DNA of 64,000 bases, taken from the NCBI GenBank assembly GCA_009763385.1, contig CM019823.1, forward strand, positions 40,048,444 through 40,112,443, read 5' to 3'. How positions within the stretch are numbered: the first letter of the stretch is position 1; every line of letters starts with the position of its first letter. The notes under the pieces are model-generated. The model saw only the letters and a list, made by a program, of their open reading frames with translations, ran no database searches and was not told the DNA's origin. Below, one piece after another: positions 23,290 to 35,700 of this stretch. Origin of the DNA: Coix lacryma-jobi var. lacryma-jobi. Taxonomy: Eukaryota > Streptophyta > Magnoliopsida > Poales > Poaceae. Both the position numbers and the translations under genes were made by a program.

Positions 23290-24046
23290 AGAAATATTTG
23301 TCATCTCCGTCAGTGCTTCGGGCGCCTAAGAGAGGAATTCCCTTTAGATTATATGTCGCTGCCGAAGAAAAGGTTATTGGAGTTGTCTTAACACAAGAAG
23401 ATGGAGGTAAAGAGTACGTAATTGCATATATTGGTCGCCGTCTTCTTGGTCCCGAGACAAGGTACGCCCATATTGAGAAATTATGTTTATCCTTGTACTA
23501 CGCTTGTGCTAAAATGAGACATTATTTGCTATCTAGTACATGTGTTGTTGCATGCCATGCCGATGTAATTTTGCACATGTTATATCGGCCAATCCTTAGA
23601 GGGAGAATTGGCAAATGGGTGTATGCGTTAATTGAGTTTGACTTGACCTATGAACCATTGAAAACTTTGAAGGGTCAAGTTCTTGCCGATTTCATTGTTG
23701 AGCATGGTATTAGTTTAGAAGATGAAATCGGTTATTTTACTTTTACTCCATGGAAACTTTATTTTGATGGATCGGCTTGTAAGGAAGGCCAAGATGTTGG
23801 TGTGGTCATCATTTCTCCTAATGGTGCTAAGTTTGAAATGCTGAGCCGGTTAGATTACTTGTGCACTGATAATCAAGCCGAATATGAAGCTCTTTTATTC
23901 GGTTTGGAAATGTTATGTTCCATGGAGGTTAAGCATGTTGAAGCTTATGGCGATTCCTTACTAATAGTACAACAAGTTGTTGGTAATTTTCAATGTTTAG
24001 TGGGGTCGTTAAATGTTTATCTTGACATGTGCCTTGACATCATTAC
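23253..24046 (+). pseudogene. pol: RNase H and start of archaeal-type RNase H of A, cut by C
   Basis: An open frame of two nuclease modules. The Ty3-type RNase H/tether has FRLYVAAEEKVIGVVL, YIGRRLLGPETRYAHIEKLC and LADFIVEH. Then follows an archaeal-type RNase H with KLYFDGSACKEGQDVGVV (Asp), TDNQAEYEALLFGLEM (Glu) and VEAYGDSLLIVQQV (Asp). The second RNase H is the hallmark of the Tat clade. Insertion of C after 24046 truncates it. The remaining C-terminal part continues at 36483, in frame once C and one TSD copy are removed. Confidence 0.93.
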
Positions 24047-26251
24047 TGTAACACCCTCATTTAAATTTTTTCCCCAAATTAATAAAAGGAATTAGAAATT
24101 AATTAGGATGGCTAGTTTATTAGAGGAGGAAAGTAAAGTTTATTTATCATTTTTATGTTGCATTCATGCCATTGCATATTTTTATTGTGTGGTAAGTAAT
24201 TTATTAGACCCGCATAGGGCGAAACCGGATTTATTCTATTTCGAAAAGCAAATAAAAAGATTTAGAAAATTTTATAAAGTCAAACTCAAGTTTTGTTTTC
24301 AAAATCTAGGGAGAATATTTTCAAAAACTTTCAAACAGTTTTGGATTTCAAATGGTTTTGAAGTCAATTTCAAAAGCCTTTGCAAAGGTCTGTAAATGAG
24401 AAAAGAAAACCAAAGCCCCGGGCCTTCCTTTTTCCCCTTTCTCCCCAACCCACTCGGCCCAGCCGAGCTCCCTCACCCAGCCGCAGCGGCCCACCCGCTC
24501 TCTCTCCCCGCGGCCCGCACTCCCCCCCTCCTCTCGCTTGCACCGGCCCGCGAAGCCGCGGCGGCCCACCACCGCGCCCAGCGCCCACACCGGCCCACTC
24601 CCCTTCTCCCGCTCGCGCGTCGCGTGCACACGCAGCCAGCCCACCGCGCCCCGCACGCGCTCGCCTGCTCACTCGCTGACAGGTGGGGCCCGCCTGTCAG
24701 GCTCGCCCCCAACCTCCAGCGAGATTCCCGCTCCGCCCTACGCGCGACGCAGCGCCCGCGTTTCCCCCGAGCTCATCCAGCCGCCACCCCCTCGGAACCC
24801 TTCTGCACTCACCAGCCGCCCCTCGCCCCGGACTACAAGTACCGCCCCCCGCCGCCTCGCGCCCACCCTCCCCTTGGACCCTGGACACCCCACCGACTGC
24901 GCCGCACGCCATAGCCGAGCCCAACGCAAGCTCGGTTCTCCCCACCATAGCAGCTGCTCCGACTCCCTCTTCGAGCGCCGTCGTGTTCGCGGAGCCGCTC
25001 CGCGTCCGGGGGACCCCTCTCCGGCGAACGCCTACGCCGGGAGCTTCGCGACCCCGAACAAAACACAAAAAAAAAACAAAACTCGACCGAGCCGCCATCA
25101 TCGATCTACTCCCCGAACGACGCCTCCTCGCCGCGCAAGTCCCCTCGGTGAGCCCTCCGTGACCTCTCTTCCTCCCTGTGCGGTCTATTGGGTTAGATAG
25201 GTCCCGTAGATGCACTAGGGAGCCCCACGGTCTCACCCATGGCACCACCACCACTGCCGTCCTCGTTGACCCCCTTCGGAACCCCGGCTGGAGATTTGAG
25301 CCCCACCATCGAGATCCCGGTGAGCTTCTCCACCGTTCCCAACCTTCTCCCCACTCGCTACACGAACCCTAGCGGATTTCCGAGCCACGCCGGCGAGCTC
25401 GTCAATGGCGCCGCCGCTCTTCATGCCCCGCCGCCGTGCCAATCCCTGCCGGCGCCCCGTTCACCCCTCCTTAACCCTCCTGAGCCGTCCAGATCGTAGC
25501 AGACGCCCGAGATTAGACCCAACCTTTCCGAACCGGTATGCACCGGGTTCACCCGCAGTGGACGCGGTCCCCCAGTGCGCGTCAGCGCGTCCACGCCGCG
25601 CGTGGTACACCGGGCCAGTGGCACGGAGCCACGTGGCGCCACATCAGCCGCAGCCGCGCCACGCCGGCCAGCGCCGCCACGCGTGCCTTGTTTTGCAAAA
25701 GAGACCCTGATATTCTGTGAAACAAACCCGCCGTCCAAAGGGACTGTTCACTGAGTCTTGCAAATCTTGCATATAAGCCCCTCGGGTTTTGCGAAAGCGA
25801 GGCGCAGTCCTCTGCATAGCCGTCCGCCCCAATCTAATCACGGCCGCCCATCGCCAGATCGACGGCCGAAAATAGCCGATACCCCTTCGCCGATGCACTT
25901 TTGTTAAAGAGACCCTCGCTTTCCCTGAAATAAACCCGCACTCCGCACGTAACTATTCACTGAGTCTTGGATTTCTTCCGTTCTAACCCTTGCAGTTTAC
26001 CAAAAATGAGGCCCGGTCCAGAGCTCGTTTAAATTCAGATTTGGTTCATTTAAAATATGAAAATGGGTTCAAATGATTTACAGTTTTGCCACTCAACTTC
26101 AAATGCCCATAACTTGCTCGTTTTAACTCCGATTTGACCCATTCAACTTGCGTTAGATTCATAATTTCGTTCTCTACGCAGTAGATCTATTAGTTTACTG
26201 TTTTCATACTGTTTGTTGTACTGTTATTTATTTCTATGTATCGTGCCATGT

Positions 26252-26333
26252 ATGTTGCTTGGGCCAGAGAGTGCGGAGTACGAGGACGCTCCAGACCATC
26301 CTTGCGACCCAGTTGATTCGACCCAGTCCGAAG
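26252..26333 (+). other. Candidate exon 1 of LTR mini-ORF, 5' LTR of C
   Basis: An ATG at 26252 opens 27 codons plus one base of an acidic peptide (MLLGPESAEYEDAP...), ending CCGAAG just before GCAAGT, a perfect GC-type splice donor. Joined to 27424-27497 it gives a 51-codon frame ending in TAG. A competing out-of-frame ATG lies 4 bases upstream (26248). The 3' LTR copy is at 34975-35056. Splicing is predicted, not shown. Confidence 0.45.
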
Positions 26334-27423
26334 GCAAGTGTTCTTGAACATCTTGCACCTACTTTATTTTACTTTTGGTACTAGAGTAGTTAGATCTTAT
26401 AGATGCATGCTTGTCATTAATTTGAATCCCATGTTAGGGTTTACTAGAATTTGTTTATATTATCCTTGTCGCCTGTTTGGGATGTTCGGGTAGGTGTCTT
26501 GCTTAGCCCTGCAGTCATGGTTGGGATGGGAGATTAAAATGTTTATAATCTTGATTAATGAACTATGAAATGAATGTGGTCATGGTAATTTTGTAGTAAC
26601 ATGGTTATTAGGTAAATCCGGCAGGATGGACCCGTATTGGTGGTTTTGTGCCGTGGGACTCGGCAGCTGCTTTTGGTTTTGGTTCGGGGCTCGTGCTAGA
26701 CATATCCTGCCTGGATCCCTAGGACCCGGTTCTCAGAGCATGTAACCCGGCTTGACAGCGCAACCATGAGATCTGGGTGGGCTGGACCTGGCTAATTAAT
26801 TAGTTACCTCTAAGTTGAGGGTCCACACGGGGTTTGTTTTAGTGGCTCACGAGGGGGCCCTGGGGGTCGTAGACCTTTGTACGGGGTGAAACCTTAGAGG
26901 TACGTGTGGAACGGACTTGGAGGGGGCTTTGTAAAGGCCTTGCAGTGCAACCCGCTATGCACCTCGGCAGTGTTTAGCGTGACGGGATCTGCACGACTCA
27001 TGGGTAACGATGTGCAACCTCTGCAGAGTGTAAAACTGATATATCAGCCGTGCTCACGGTCACGAGCGGCTTGGACTTCTTTGAGATTAGTTGGTTACTG
27101 ATCGGTTTTGGGTTCGGGTCATCTGATGGACTTCAGGTGTGGTTGCCTGATGGACTTCAGGTGTTGGTTGCTCGGTGTGACTCCGAGTGTGGTTTGCTCG
27201 GTGCGACTCCGAGTGTTGATACTTTTCTACAGAGTCTGTCTATAACCTAGTAAATAGGTGCATAGGATTAATAGGATTAATAGGGTGTGTCGCTTTAGGC
27301 GCTTGAGTCAAACAAAGTCAGCCTACCTTTGATATAAGCCTCATAAGCATATATTTCCTACACTTGCGGAGTACATTTCGATGTACTCACCCTTCCTCTT
27401 TGTCCCCCTGCTACCCCACCCAG

Positions 27424-27497
27424 ACGCTGGAGACTACACGTACGAGGAGCAGGAGTATCCAGAAGACGGAGGCTACGACCCTGACGACCTGTACTAG
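27424..27497 (+). other. Candidate exon 2 of LTR mini-ORF, 5' LTR of C
   Basis: Follows a pyrimidine-rich tract ending CCACCCAG. It is strongly acidic (YTYEEQEYPEDGGYDPDDLY) and ends in TAG at 27495-27497. The implied intron is 26334-27423 (1,090 bp, GC-AG). The copy in the 3' LTR is 36147-36220. Confidence 0.45.
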
Positions 27498-27757
27498 GAT
27501 GGCGCTACCCCCGGTCGACCTTCCTGTGGAGATGGAGTCCAGACTTCCGCAACTACTTCAGAGTCTTCACTAGAGTTAGATGTCGAGAGAGTCTGTACTT
27601 TTCTTTCAGACCCGAGGGTCATTTATGTAATAATGTTCGATATATTAATAAAGCATTGTTTTGATATTTACTATGATGTGGATATATGTATGAAAATTGA
27701 TCCTGGCATACATATATTGTGCTCCAATTTTGTTCTTAAAATTGGGGTGTCACAGAG

Positions 27758-27769
27758 TGGTATCAGAGC
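27758..27769 (+). promoter_or_regulatory. Primer binding site of C, initiator tRNA-Met
   Basis: TGGTATCAGAGC, 3 nt after the 5' LTR. Confidence 0.95.
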
Positions 27770-28133
27770 CGTGTTGACCGTAGGACGCTACCCTAGTCAG
27801 TCGTCGAGTTTACAAAACTATTTTAAAAGCCCCATCTCTTTTCTCACTTCTGTAGACCCTTTCTCTGCTGAAAATTCAAGCTTTGTTTTAATGTAGGTCC
27901 TCCAATAGTAGGATGCCCACCATAATTGTTTGAATTCGTAGCACGTTGATTGACATGTACTTGTGCACATGTTTTGATTTGGTTCTTTGTAATGATTGTT
28001 GGTGTGTTGCGACCGTCAGGTTGCAGCGACATCATTTGTTTAAAATGTTTTACTAATCAAATTAACTAACCAAATCAGGGTTGCTATATATCTATCTATC
28101 ACATCTCACTCTTACTCCTGGAAAATGTAACAG

Positions 28134-29649
28134 ATGGTTGACACCAGGAGCAGCGCGGGTAACGCCGGTAACGCTGGCGGGAGCGGGGCAGGTGGCAACC
28201 AGCCGCCTCATCCCCATCCACCTCCGTCTCCGTACGACCCGCTCCAGATGGCCCAGGTGCAGAACCAGATGATGTAGAACATGGCCCAGATGATGCAGCA
28301 CATGCAGCAGATGGCGCAGGATGCTCAGGGTGCTCAGGGTGCAGGAGCTGCACAGCCACCCAGACCGGATGACACTCTCAGGAGCTTCATGACGACGCGC
28401 CCTCCAGTGTTCCACCACGCCATAGAGCCAATGGATGCAGATGATTGGCTCGAGACGATTACAGGCAAGTTGCAGCTTGCCCATGTCGGGGACCTTGATA
28501 AGGCCCTCTACGCCGTGCACCAGCTTCAGGGCCCGGCGAAGAACTGGTGGACTGCCTACACCGCAGCTCATGCGGACGCCAACTCGATCACTTGGGAGGA
28601 TTTCCGTAAGGCATTCCGCGACCAGTACGTCCCTTTCGGCGAGATCAGGGTGAAGCGCCGAGAGTTTCAGGACCTCCGGCAGGGCGCGATGACAGTGCGT
28701 GAGTATCTCACGCAGTTCAGCCAGCTGTCCCATTACGCCCCAGATGACGTGGACACGGACGACAAGAAGCAGGAGTGTTTCAGGCAAGATCTCTGTCATT
28801 CTTTAAATATTAATAAATTCCTCATACACCCTTGTTCATTCCTTTTGCTGCCTGATAAATAATAAAATTGTTATCTGCTTCAGGCATGGGCTTAACCCAG
28901 GACTCCGCTATGCCCTAGCTTCAAATGAGTATTCCTCATTTCAGAAGCTGGTTGACCGTGCCTTCGCAGTGGAGAAGGAACGGAAGGACCTCGATGCAGA
29001 TCGCAAGAGGAAGATGACGTTCCAGGGACAGTCCTCCGGCAGCTCTGCTCGTCCCCGCTACGCTCCACCTGCCTCCGCTTCCAGGCAGATTCCCCAGCAG
29101 CAGCAGTACCGCCCGCCCCAGTCCCGGCAGCCCGCTCCCCAGTACAGGCACCCAGCTCCACAGTACCAGGCTCCACCTCAGCAGCAGCCTCGCCAGGCTC
29201 AGGCACCTCGCCAGGGCCTCCCAGCTCCACAGCAGCCCCGTCCAGCACAGGGGGCAGGTCAGATTGGTCCCTGCTACAAGTGCAACCAGATGGGACACTT
29301 CGCCAACAAGTGTCCGTTGAGGCAGCCAGCTCCACCACAGTCCCGTCCCGCAGGACAGCCCCAGGCGTTCGCACGTGGCCGTGTGAACCATGTCGCAGCA
29401 GAGTCAGCTCAGACGGCTCCAGATGTGGTATTGGGTATGTTCACTGTTAATTCCCATCCAGCTACAGTACTCTTTGATTCTGGTGCATCACACTCTTTTA
29501 TAACCGCAAGGTTCGCATCAGCATGTAGTCTGTTAATTTCACCTATGCTTAGAGGCTTGATAGTTACATCTCCTGGAGGAGAGATGGTTTCCAGACAGGT
29601 GTGTCGGGAGCTGAGTATAAACATAAGGGGGGGTAGAGTTCCCTTCTGA
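28134..29649 (+). pseudogene. gag: gag and protease N-part of element C, with an apparent GC-AG intron
   Basis: The ATG at 28134 opens a Met/Gln/Pro-rich N-terminus. One TAG interrupts it at 28275-28277, where the neighbouring codons suggest a former Gln. The gag core follows (DDWLETITGKLQLAH, GPAKNWWTAY, WEDFRKAFRDQYVP). At 28784-28883 a 100-bp segment beginning GC and ending CAG carries stop codons; removing it rejoins the frame exactly (ECF-R-HGLNPGLRYAL). Downstream lie a Pro/Gln-rich region, a CX2CX4HX4C knuckle (CYKCNQMGHFANKC) and the retropepsin motif LFDSGASHSFITA. The frame is lost at 29627-29633, where seven G stand in place of an expected six. An alternative to the intron is a 92-bp insertion with an 8-bp duplication (TTCAGGCA). 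Confidence 0.9.
28784..28883 (+). other. Apparent 100-bp GC-AG intron in gag of C
   Basis: Exon end TTTCAG, intron GCAAGA...CTGCTTCAG, exon GCATGGG. It holds in-frame stops (28860-28862 TAA). Removal restores conserved gag sequence with no change of phase. TTCAGGCA is present at both edges, so an insertion with an 8-bp TSD is also possible. Confidence 0.6.
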
Positions 29650-32600
29650 TCTTATCGTTCTGGATTCTGAGGGGATAGATGTCATTCTGGGAATGAACTG
29701 GTTGAGCAAGTATCGAGGGGTTATTGATTGTGCTCAGAGGATCATCACAGTGAAGCATCCAGATGGCCCGGAGATTGTATATCAGGCACCGACAAAGATG
29801 ATAGAAGAAGCCAGAGCATATGAGGCTGTCGTGGTACCTGATATCCGAGTTGTCAAGGAGTTCCCTGATGTCTTCCAGAAAGTGCCAGGTATGCCACCTG
29901 ATCGTGAGATTGAGTTCTCTATTGATTTAGTTCCTGGCACTGCACCTATATACAGGCGACCATATAGAATGGATGCCGAAAAGCTAGTTGAGCTGAAGAC
30001 GCAGATCCAAGAGCAGTTAGAGAAGGGGCATATTCGTCCTAGTACATCCCCATGGGGAGCCCCTGTGATCTTTGTTCCAAAGAAGGATGGAGGCCTACGG
30101 ATGTGCGTTGATTACCGCGCATTGAATGAAGCTACCATCAAGAACAAGTACCCGATTCCTCGCATTGATGATCTGTTTGATCAGTTGAAGGGTGCTCATG
30201 TGTTCTCGAAGATTGACCTGCAAACAGGTTATAACCAGCTGAAGATTCGTGAAGCTGATATCCCGAAGACGGCGTTTGTAACTCGATACGGGCTATATGA
30301 GTACACAGTGATGTCCTTCGGCTTGACTAATGCCCCAGCTTTCTTCATGTATCTGATGAACAAGGTCTTCATGGAGTTTTTAGATCTGTTCGTCGTGGTG
30401 TTCCTTGATGATATCCTGATATTCTCGAAGAATGAAGAAGAACATGAGAAGCATCTGAGGTTAGTGTTGCAGAAGCTCAGAGAGCATCGGTTGTATGCAA
30501 AGCTGAGCAAATGCGAGTTCTGGTTGAAGAAGGTCGCATACCTGGGGCATATCATCTCAGAAGGTGGTGTATCAGTTGATCCAGGCAAGGTCCAAGATAT
30601 ATTGGACTGGAAGGTACCTGAGAGCGTTACTGAGATTCGGAGTTTCCTCGGTATGGCGGGATATTATCGCAGATTCATTGAAGGATTCTCCAAGATCGTG
30701 AAGCCGATGACGAGACTGACTGAGAAAGGTGCCAAGTTTATATGGTCCCCTGAATGCCAGACTGGTTTCGAGGAGCTGAAAGCGAGATTGACCTCTGCTC
30801 CTATTCTTGTCATGCCAGATGTCCAGAAGAACTTCACTGTGTATTGTGATGCTTCGCGACAGGGTCTAGGATGTGTGCTTATGCAGGAAGGTCGGGTGAT
30901 TGCTTATGCCTCGAGACAGCTCAGGAAGCATGAGCTGAATTACCCTACACATGATCTAGAGTTGGCAGCTGTTGTTCATGCTCTGAAGATCTGGAGGCAC
31001 TATCTGATGGGCAAGAAGACAGAGATATACACTGATCATAAGAGCTTGAAGTATATTTTCACCCAGCCAGATCTGAATCTTCGCCAACGGAGATGGCTCG
31101 AGTTGATCAAAGACTATGATCTGAGTATCAACTATCATCCAGGCAAGGCGAATGTTGTTGCAGATGCCTTGAGCAGGAAGGTCTACTGTAATGTGCTTGA
31201 GATCAAGGAGCAGCAGCCCGAGTTGCATGAGGAGTTTGTGAAGCTCAACTTGGGTATTCTTGGCCACACGGATGCGGTAGCAATGGAAGTTGATTCGACA
31301 CTTGAGCATGATATCCGGGCAGGACAGCTCACTGATGAGTATCTTCTGGAGATCAGACAGTCGATCAAGGAGGGCAAGGCCCCGGGTTTCACAGAGGATG
31401 ATCAGGGTGTCTTATGGTTCAGAGGCAGGATCTGTGTTCCAGATGTGAAGGCTATCAAGGAGTTGATCTTGAGAGAAGCTCATGATTCAGCCTACTCTCT
31501 TCACCCAGGCAGTACCAAGATGTACCAGGATCTGAAGCAGTATTACTGGTGGTATGGGATGAAGAGGGAAGTAGCAGAGTATGTGGCTTTGTGTGACACA
31601 TGTCAGAGGGTTAAGGCCCAACATCAGAGACCTGCTGGTTTGTTACAGCCTCTGCAGATTCCCGAGTGGAAATGGGAAGAGATCAGCATGGATTTCATCA
31701 CTGGTTTGCCCAGGACACAGTCTGGATATGACTCCATCTGGGTCATAGTTGATCGGTTGACCAAGGTGGCTCACTTCATTCCGGTCAAGGAGACATATCA
31801 GGGTCCGAAGCTGGCAGAGCTGTACATGTCCCGCATTGTATGTTTGCATGGAGTACCTAAGATCATAGTATCTGACAGAGGTACACAGTTCACATCCAGA
31901 TTCTGGAAGCGGTTGCATGAGTCTATGGACACTCGCCTTAGTTTCAGTTCAGCTTATCATCCTCAGACCGATGGTCAGACAGAAAGGGTGAATCAGATCC
32001 TGGAGGACATGTTGCGAGCTAGTGCACTCCAGAACAGCCAGAGTTGGGATGTGAGTCTGCCATATGCAGAGTTCTCATATAACAATAGCTATCAGGCCAG
32101 TCTCAAAATGTCCCCATTTGAGGCGCTGTATGGCAGGAAGTGCAGAACTCCTCTATTCTGGAATCAGGTTGGAGAAAGAAAAGTCTTTGGCCCTGAGTCT
32201 ATAGAAGAAGCTGAAGAACAGGTCAGACAGATCAGAAGCAACCTGAAGACAGCTCAGACTAGACAGAAGAGCTATGCCGATGTCAGACGACGAGAGCTGG
32301 AGTTCCAGATTGGGGACTATGTCTATCTGAAGGTGTCACCTTTCAGAGGTCTTCGGAGGTTTAATGTCAAAGGGAAGCTATCTCCGAGATTCATTGGCCC
32401 TTTCAAGGTGATTGACAAGAAAGGTGCAGTTGCTTATCAGCTGGAGTTGCCTGCACGGCTGGCAGGTATTCATGATGTATTCCATGTATCCCAGCTGAAG
32501 AGATGCCTCAGAGTTCCAGAGGAGCAGTTGCCACTTGAGGAGCTTGATCTCAGGGATGATCTGACTTTCTCTGAGCCGATCAAGATTCTGGACACGATGG

Positions 32601-32734
32601 AACGAGGTACTCGAAACAAGAGGATTAAAATCTGCAAGGTGCAATGGAAGCATTACTCCGAAGAAGAAGCCACATGGGAGAAAGAAGATGATCTTCGGGC
32701 AGATTTTCCTCATCTCTTCACCGACTCTTCCTAA
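29634..32734 (+). CDS. pol: Pol of element C: protease end, RT, RNase H, integrase, chromodomain
   Basis: The frame is open from the G run to TAA; the first internal Met is at 29693 (1,013 codons from there). Protease ends with DVILGMNWLSKY. RT motifs are WGAPVIFVPKKDGGLRMCVD, FSKIDLQTGYNQLKI, MSFGLTNAPAFFMY and the catalytic VVFLDDILIFSK (about residue 240 from that Met). RNase H has FTVYCDASRQGLGCVL and ADALSRK. Integrase has an HHCC finger ending CDTCQRVK, then SMDFITGLP, SDRGTQFTS and GQTERVNQ as the D,D,E triad. The C-terminus is a chromodomain-like fold with ICKVQWKHYSEEEATWEKEDDL, which in chromoviruses guides insertion to marked chromatin. All catalytic residues are present. Confidence 0.95.
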
Positions 32735-32755
32735 TCTCGAGGACGAGATTCTTCT

Positions 32756-32767
32756 AAGGGGGGTAGG
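32756..32767 (+). promoter_or_regulatory. Polypurine tract of C
   Basis: AAGGGGGGTAGG, two bases before the 3' LTR. Confidence 0.85.
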
Positions 32768-32769
32768 TT

Positions 32770-35700
32770 TGTAACACCCTCATTTAAATTTTTTCCCCAA
32801 ATTAATAAAAGGAATTAGAAATTAATTAGGATGGCTAGTTTATTAGAGGAGGAAAGTAAAGTTTATTTATCATTTTCATGTTGCATTCATGCCATTGCAT
32901 ATTTTTATTGTGTGGTAAGTAATTTATTAGACCCGCATAGGGCGAAACCGGATTTATTCTATTTCGAAAAGCAAATAAAAGATTTAGAAAATTTTATAAA
33001 GTCAAACTCAAGTTTTGTTTTCAAAATCTAGGGAGAATATTTTCAAAAACTTTAAAACAGTTTTGGATTTCAAATGGTTTTGAAGTCAATTTCAAAAGCC
33101 TTTGCAAAGGTCTGTAAATGAGAAAAGAAAACCAAAGCCCCGGGCCTTCCTTTTTCCCCTTTCTCCCCAACCCACTCGGCCCAGCCGAGCTCCCTCACCC
33201 AGCCGCAGCGGCCCACCCGCTCTCTCTCCCCGCGGCCCGCACTCCCCCCCCTCCTCTCGCTTGCACCGGCCCGCGAAGCCGCGGCGGCCCACCACCGCGC
33301 CCAGCGCCCACACCGGCCCACTCCCCTTCTCCCGCTCGCGCGTCGCGTGCACACGCAGCCAGCCCACCGCGCCCCGCACGCGCTCGCCTGCTCACTCGCT
33401 GACAGGTGGGGCCCGCCTGTCAGGCTCGCCCCCAACCTCCAGCGAGATTCCCGCTCCGCCCTACGCGCGACGCAGCGCCCGCGTTTCCCCCGAGCTCATC
33501 CAGCCGCCACCCCCTCGGAACCCTTCTGCACTCACCAGCCGCCCCTCGCCCCGGACTACAAGTACCGCCCCCCCCCGCCGCCTCGCGCCCACCCTCCCCT
33601 TGGTCCCTGGACACCCCACCGACTGCGCCGCACGCCATAGCCGAGCCCAACGCAAGCTCGGTTCTCCCCACCATAGCAGCTGCTCCGACTCCCTCTTCGA
33701 GCGCCGTCGTGTTCGCGGAGCCGCTCCGCGTCCGGGGGACCCCTCTCCGGCGAACGCCTACGCCGGGAGCTTCGCGGCATCATCCACGCCGGAGCACCGA
33801 CACGAGTCGCCGAGCCGCCATCATCGTCTACTCCCCGACCGAGCCTCCTCCGCCGCGCAAGTCCCCTCGGTGAGCCCTCCGTGACCCTCTCTTCCTCCCT
33901 GTGCGGTCTATTGGGTTAGATAGGTCCCGTAGATGCACTAGGGAGCCCCACGGTCTCACCCATGGCACCTCCACCGCTGCCGTCCTCGTTGACCCCCTTC
34001 GGAACCCCGGCTGGCGATTCGAGCCCCACCATCGAGATCCCGGTGAGCTTCTCCACCGTTCCCAACCTTCTCCCCACTCGCTACCGAACCCTAGCGGATT
34101 TCCGAGCCACGCCGGCGAGCTCGTCAATGGCGCCGCCGCTCTTCATGCCCCGCCACCGTGCCAATCCCTGTCGGCGCCCCGTTCACCCCTCCTTAACCCT
34201 CCTGAGCCGTCCAGATCGTAGCAGACGCCCGAGATTAGACCCAACCTTTCCGAACCGGTATGCACCGGGTTCACCCGCAGTGGACGCGGTCCCCCAGTGC
34301 CGCGTCAGCGCGTCCACGCCGCGCGTGGTACACAGGGCCAGTGGCACGGAGCCACGTGGCGCCACATCAGCCGCAGCCGCGCCACGCCGGCCAGCGCCGC
34401 CACGCGTGCCTTGTTTTGCAAAAGAGACCCTGATATTCTGTGAAACAAACCCGCCGTCCAAAGGGACTGTTCACTGAGTCTTGCAAATCTTACATATAAG
34501 CCCCTCGGGTTTTGCGAAAGCGAGGCGCAGTCCTCTGCACAGCCGTCCGCCCCGATCTAATCACGGCCGCCCATCGCCAGATCGACGGCCGAAAATAGCC
34601 GATACCCCTTCGCCGATGCACTTTTGTTAAAGAGACCCTCGCTTTCCCTGAAATAAACCCGCACTCCGCACGTAACTATTCACTGAGTCTTGGATTTCTT
34701 CCGTTCTAACCCTTGCAGTTTACCAAAAATGAGGCCCGGTCCAGAGCTCGTTTAAATTCAGATTTGGTTCATTTAAAATATGAAAATGGGTTCAAATGAT
34801 TTACAGTTTTGCCACTCAACTTCAAATGCCCATAACTTGCTCGTTTTAACTCCGATTTGACCCATTCAACTTGCGTTAGATTCATAATTTCGTTCTCTAC
34901 GCAGTAGATCTATTAGTTTACTGTTTTCATACTGTTTGTTGTACTGTTATTTATTTCTATGTATCGTGCCATGTATGTTGCTTGGGCCAGAGAGTGCGGA
35001 GTACGAGGACGCTCCAGACCATCCTTGTGACCTAGTTGATTCGACCCAGTCCGAAGGCAAGTGTTCTTGAACATCTTGCACCTACTTTATTTTACTTTTG
35101 GTACTAGAGTAGTTAGATCTTGTAGATGCATGCTTGTCATTAATTTGAATCCCATGTTAGGGTTTACTAGAATTTGTTTATATTATCCTTGTCGCCTGTT
35201 TGGGATGTTCGGGTAGGTGTCTTGCTTAGCCCTGCAGTCATGGTTGGGATGGGAGATTAAAATGTTTATAATCTTGATTAATGAACTATGAAACGAATGT
35301 GGTCATGGTAATTTTGTAGTAACATGGTTATTAGGTAAATCCGGCAGGATGGACCCGTATTGGTGGTTTTGTGCCGTGGGACTCGGCAGCTGCTTTTGGT
35401 TTTGGTTCGGGGCTCGTGCTAGACATATCCTGCCTAGATCCCTAGGACCCGGTTCTCAGAGCATGTAACCCGGCTTGACAGCGCAACCATGAGATCTGGG
35501 TGGGCTGGACCTGGCTAATTAATTAGTTACCTCTAAGTTGAGGGTCCACACGGGGTTTGTTTTAGTGGCTCACGAGGGGGCCCTGGGGGTCGTAGACCTT
35601 TGTACGGGGTGAAACCTTAGAGGTACGTGTGGAACGGACTTGGAGGGGGCTTTGTAAAGGCCTTGCAGTGCAACCCGCTATGCACCTCGGCAGTGTTTAG

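Larger units (their letters stand above)
24047..27754 (+). repeat. 5' LTR of element C
   Basis: 3,708 bp, TGTAACACCC...GGGTGTCACA. It has an AT-rich start, a C-rich block at about 24410-25700 that leaves long accidental frames open on both strands, then an AT-richer half. It also holds the split acidic mini-ORF (26252-26333 and 27424-27497). Confidence 0.96.

Noticed and set aside
24380..25200. Long Pro/Ala/Arg-rich open frames on both strands in the LTRs of C (also 33102-33884)
   Set aside because: The block is C-rich and stop-poor in all frames, the predicted proteins lack domains, and insertions between the two LTR copies shift the frames. They look like a GC effect.
28099..28799. Minus-strand 235-codon frame across gag of C
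   Set aside because: Shadow of the gag frame, which has a clear gag core on the plus strand.
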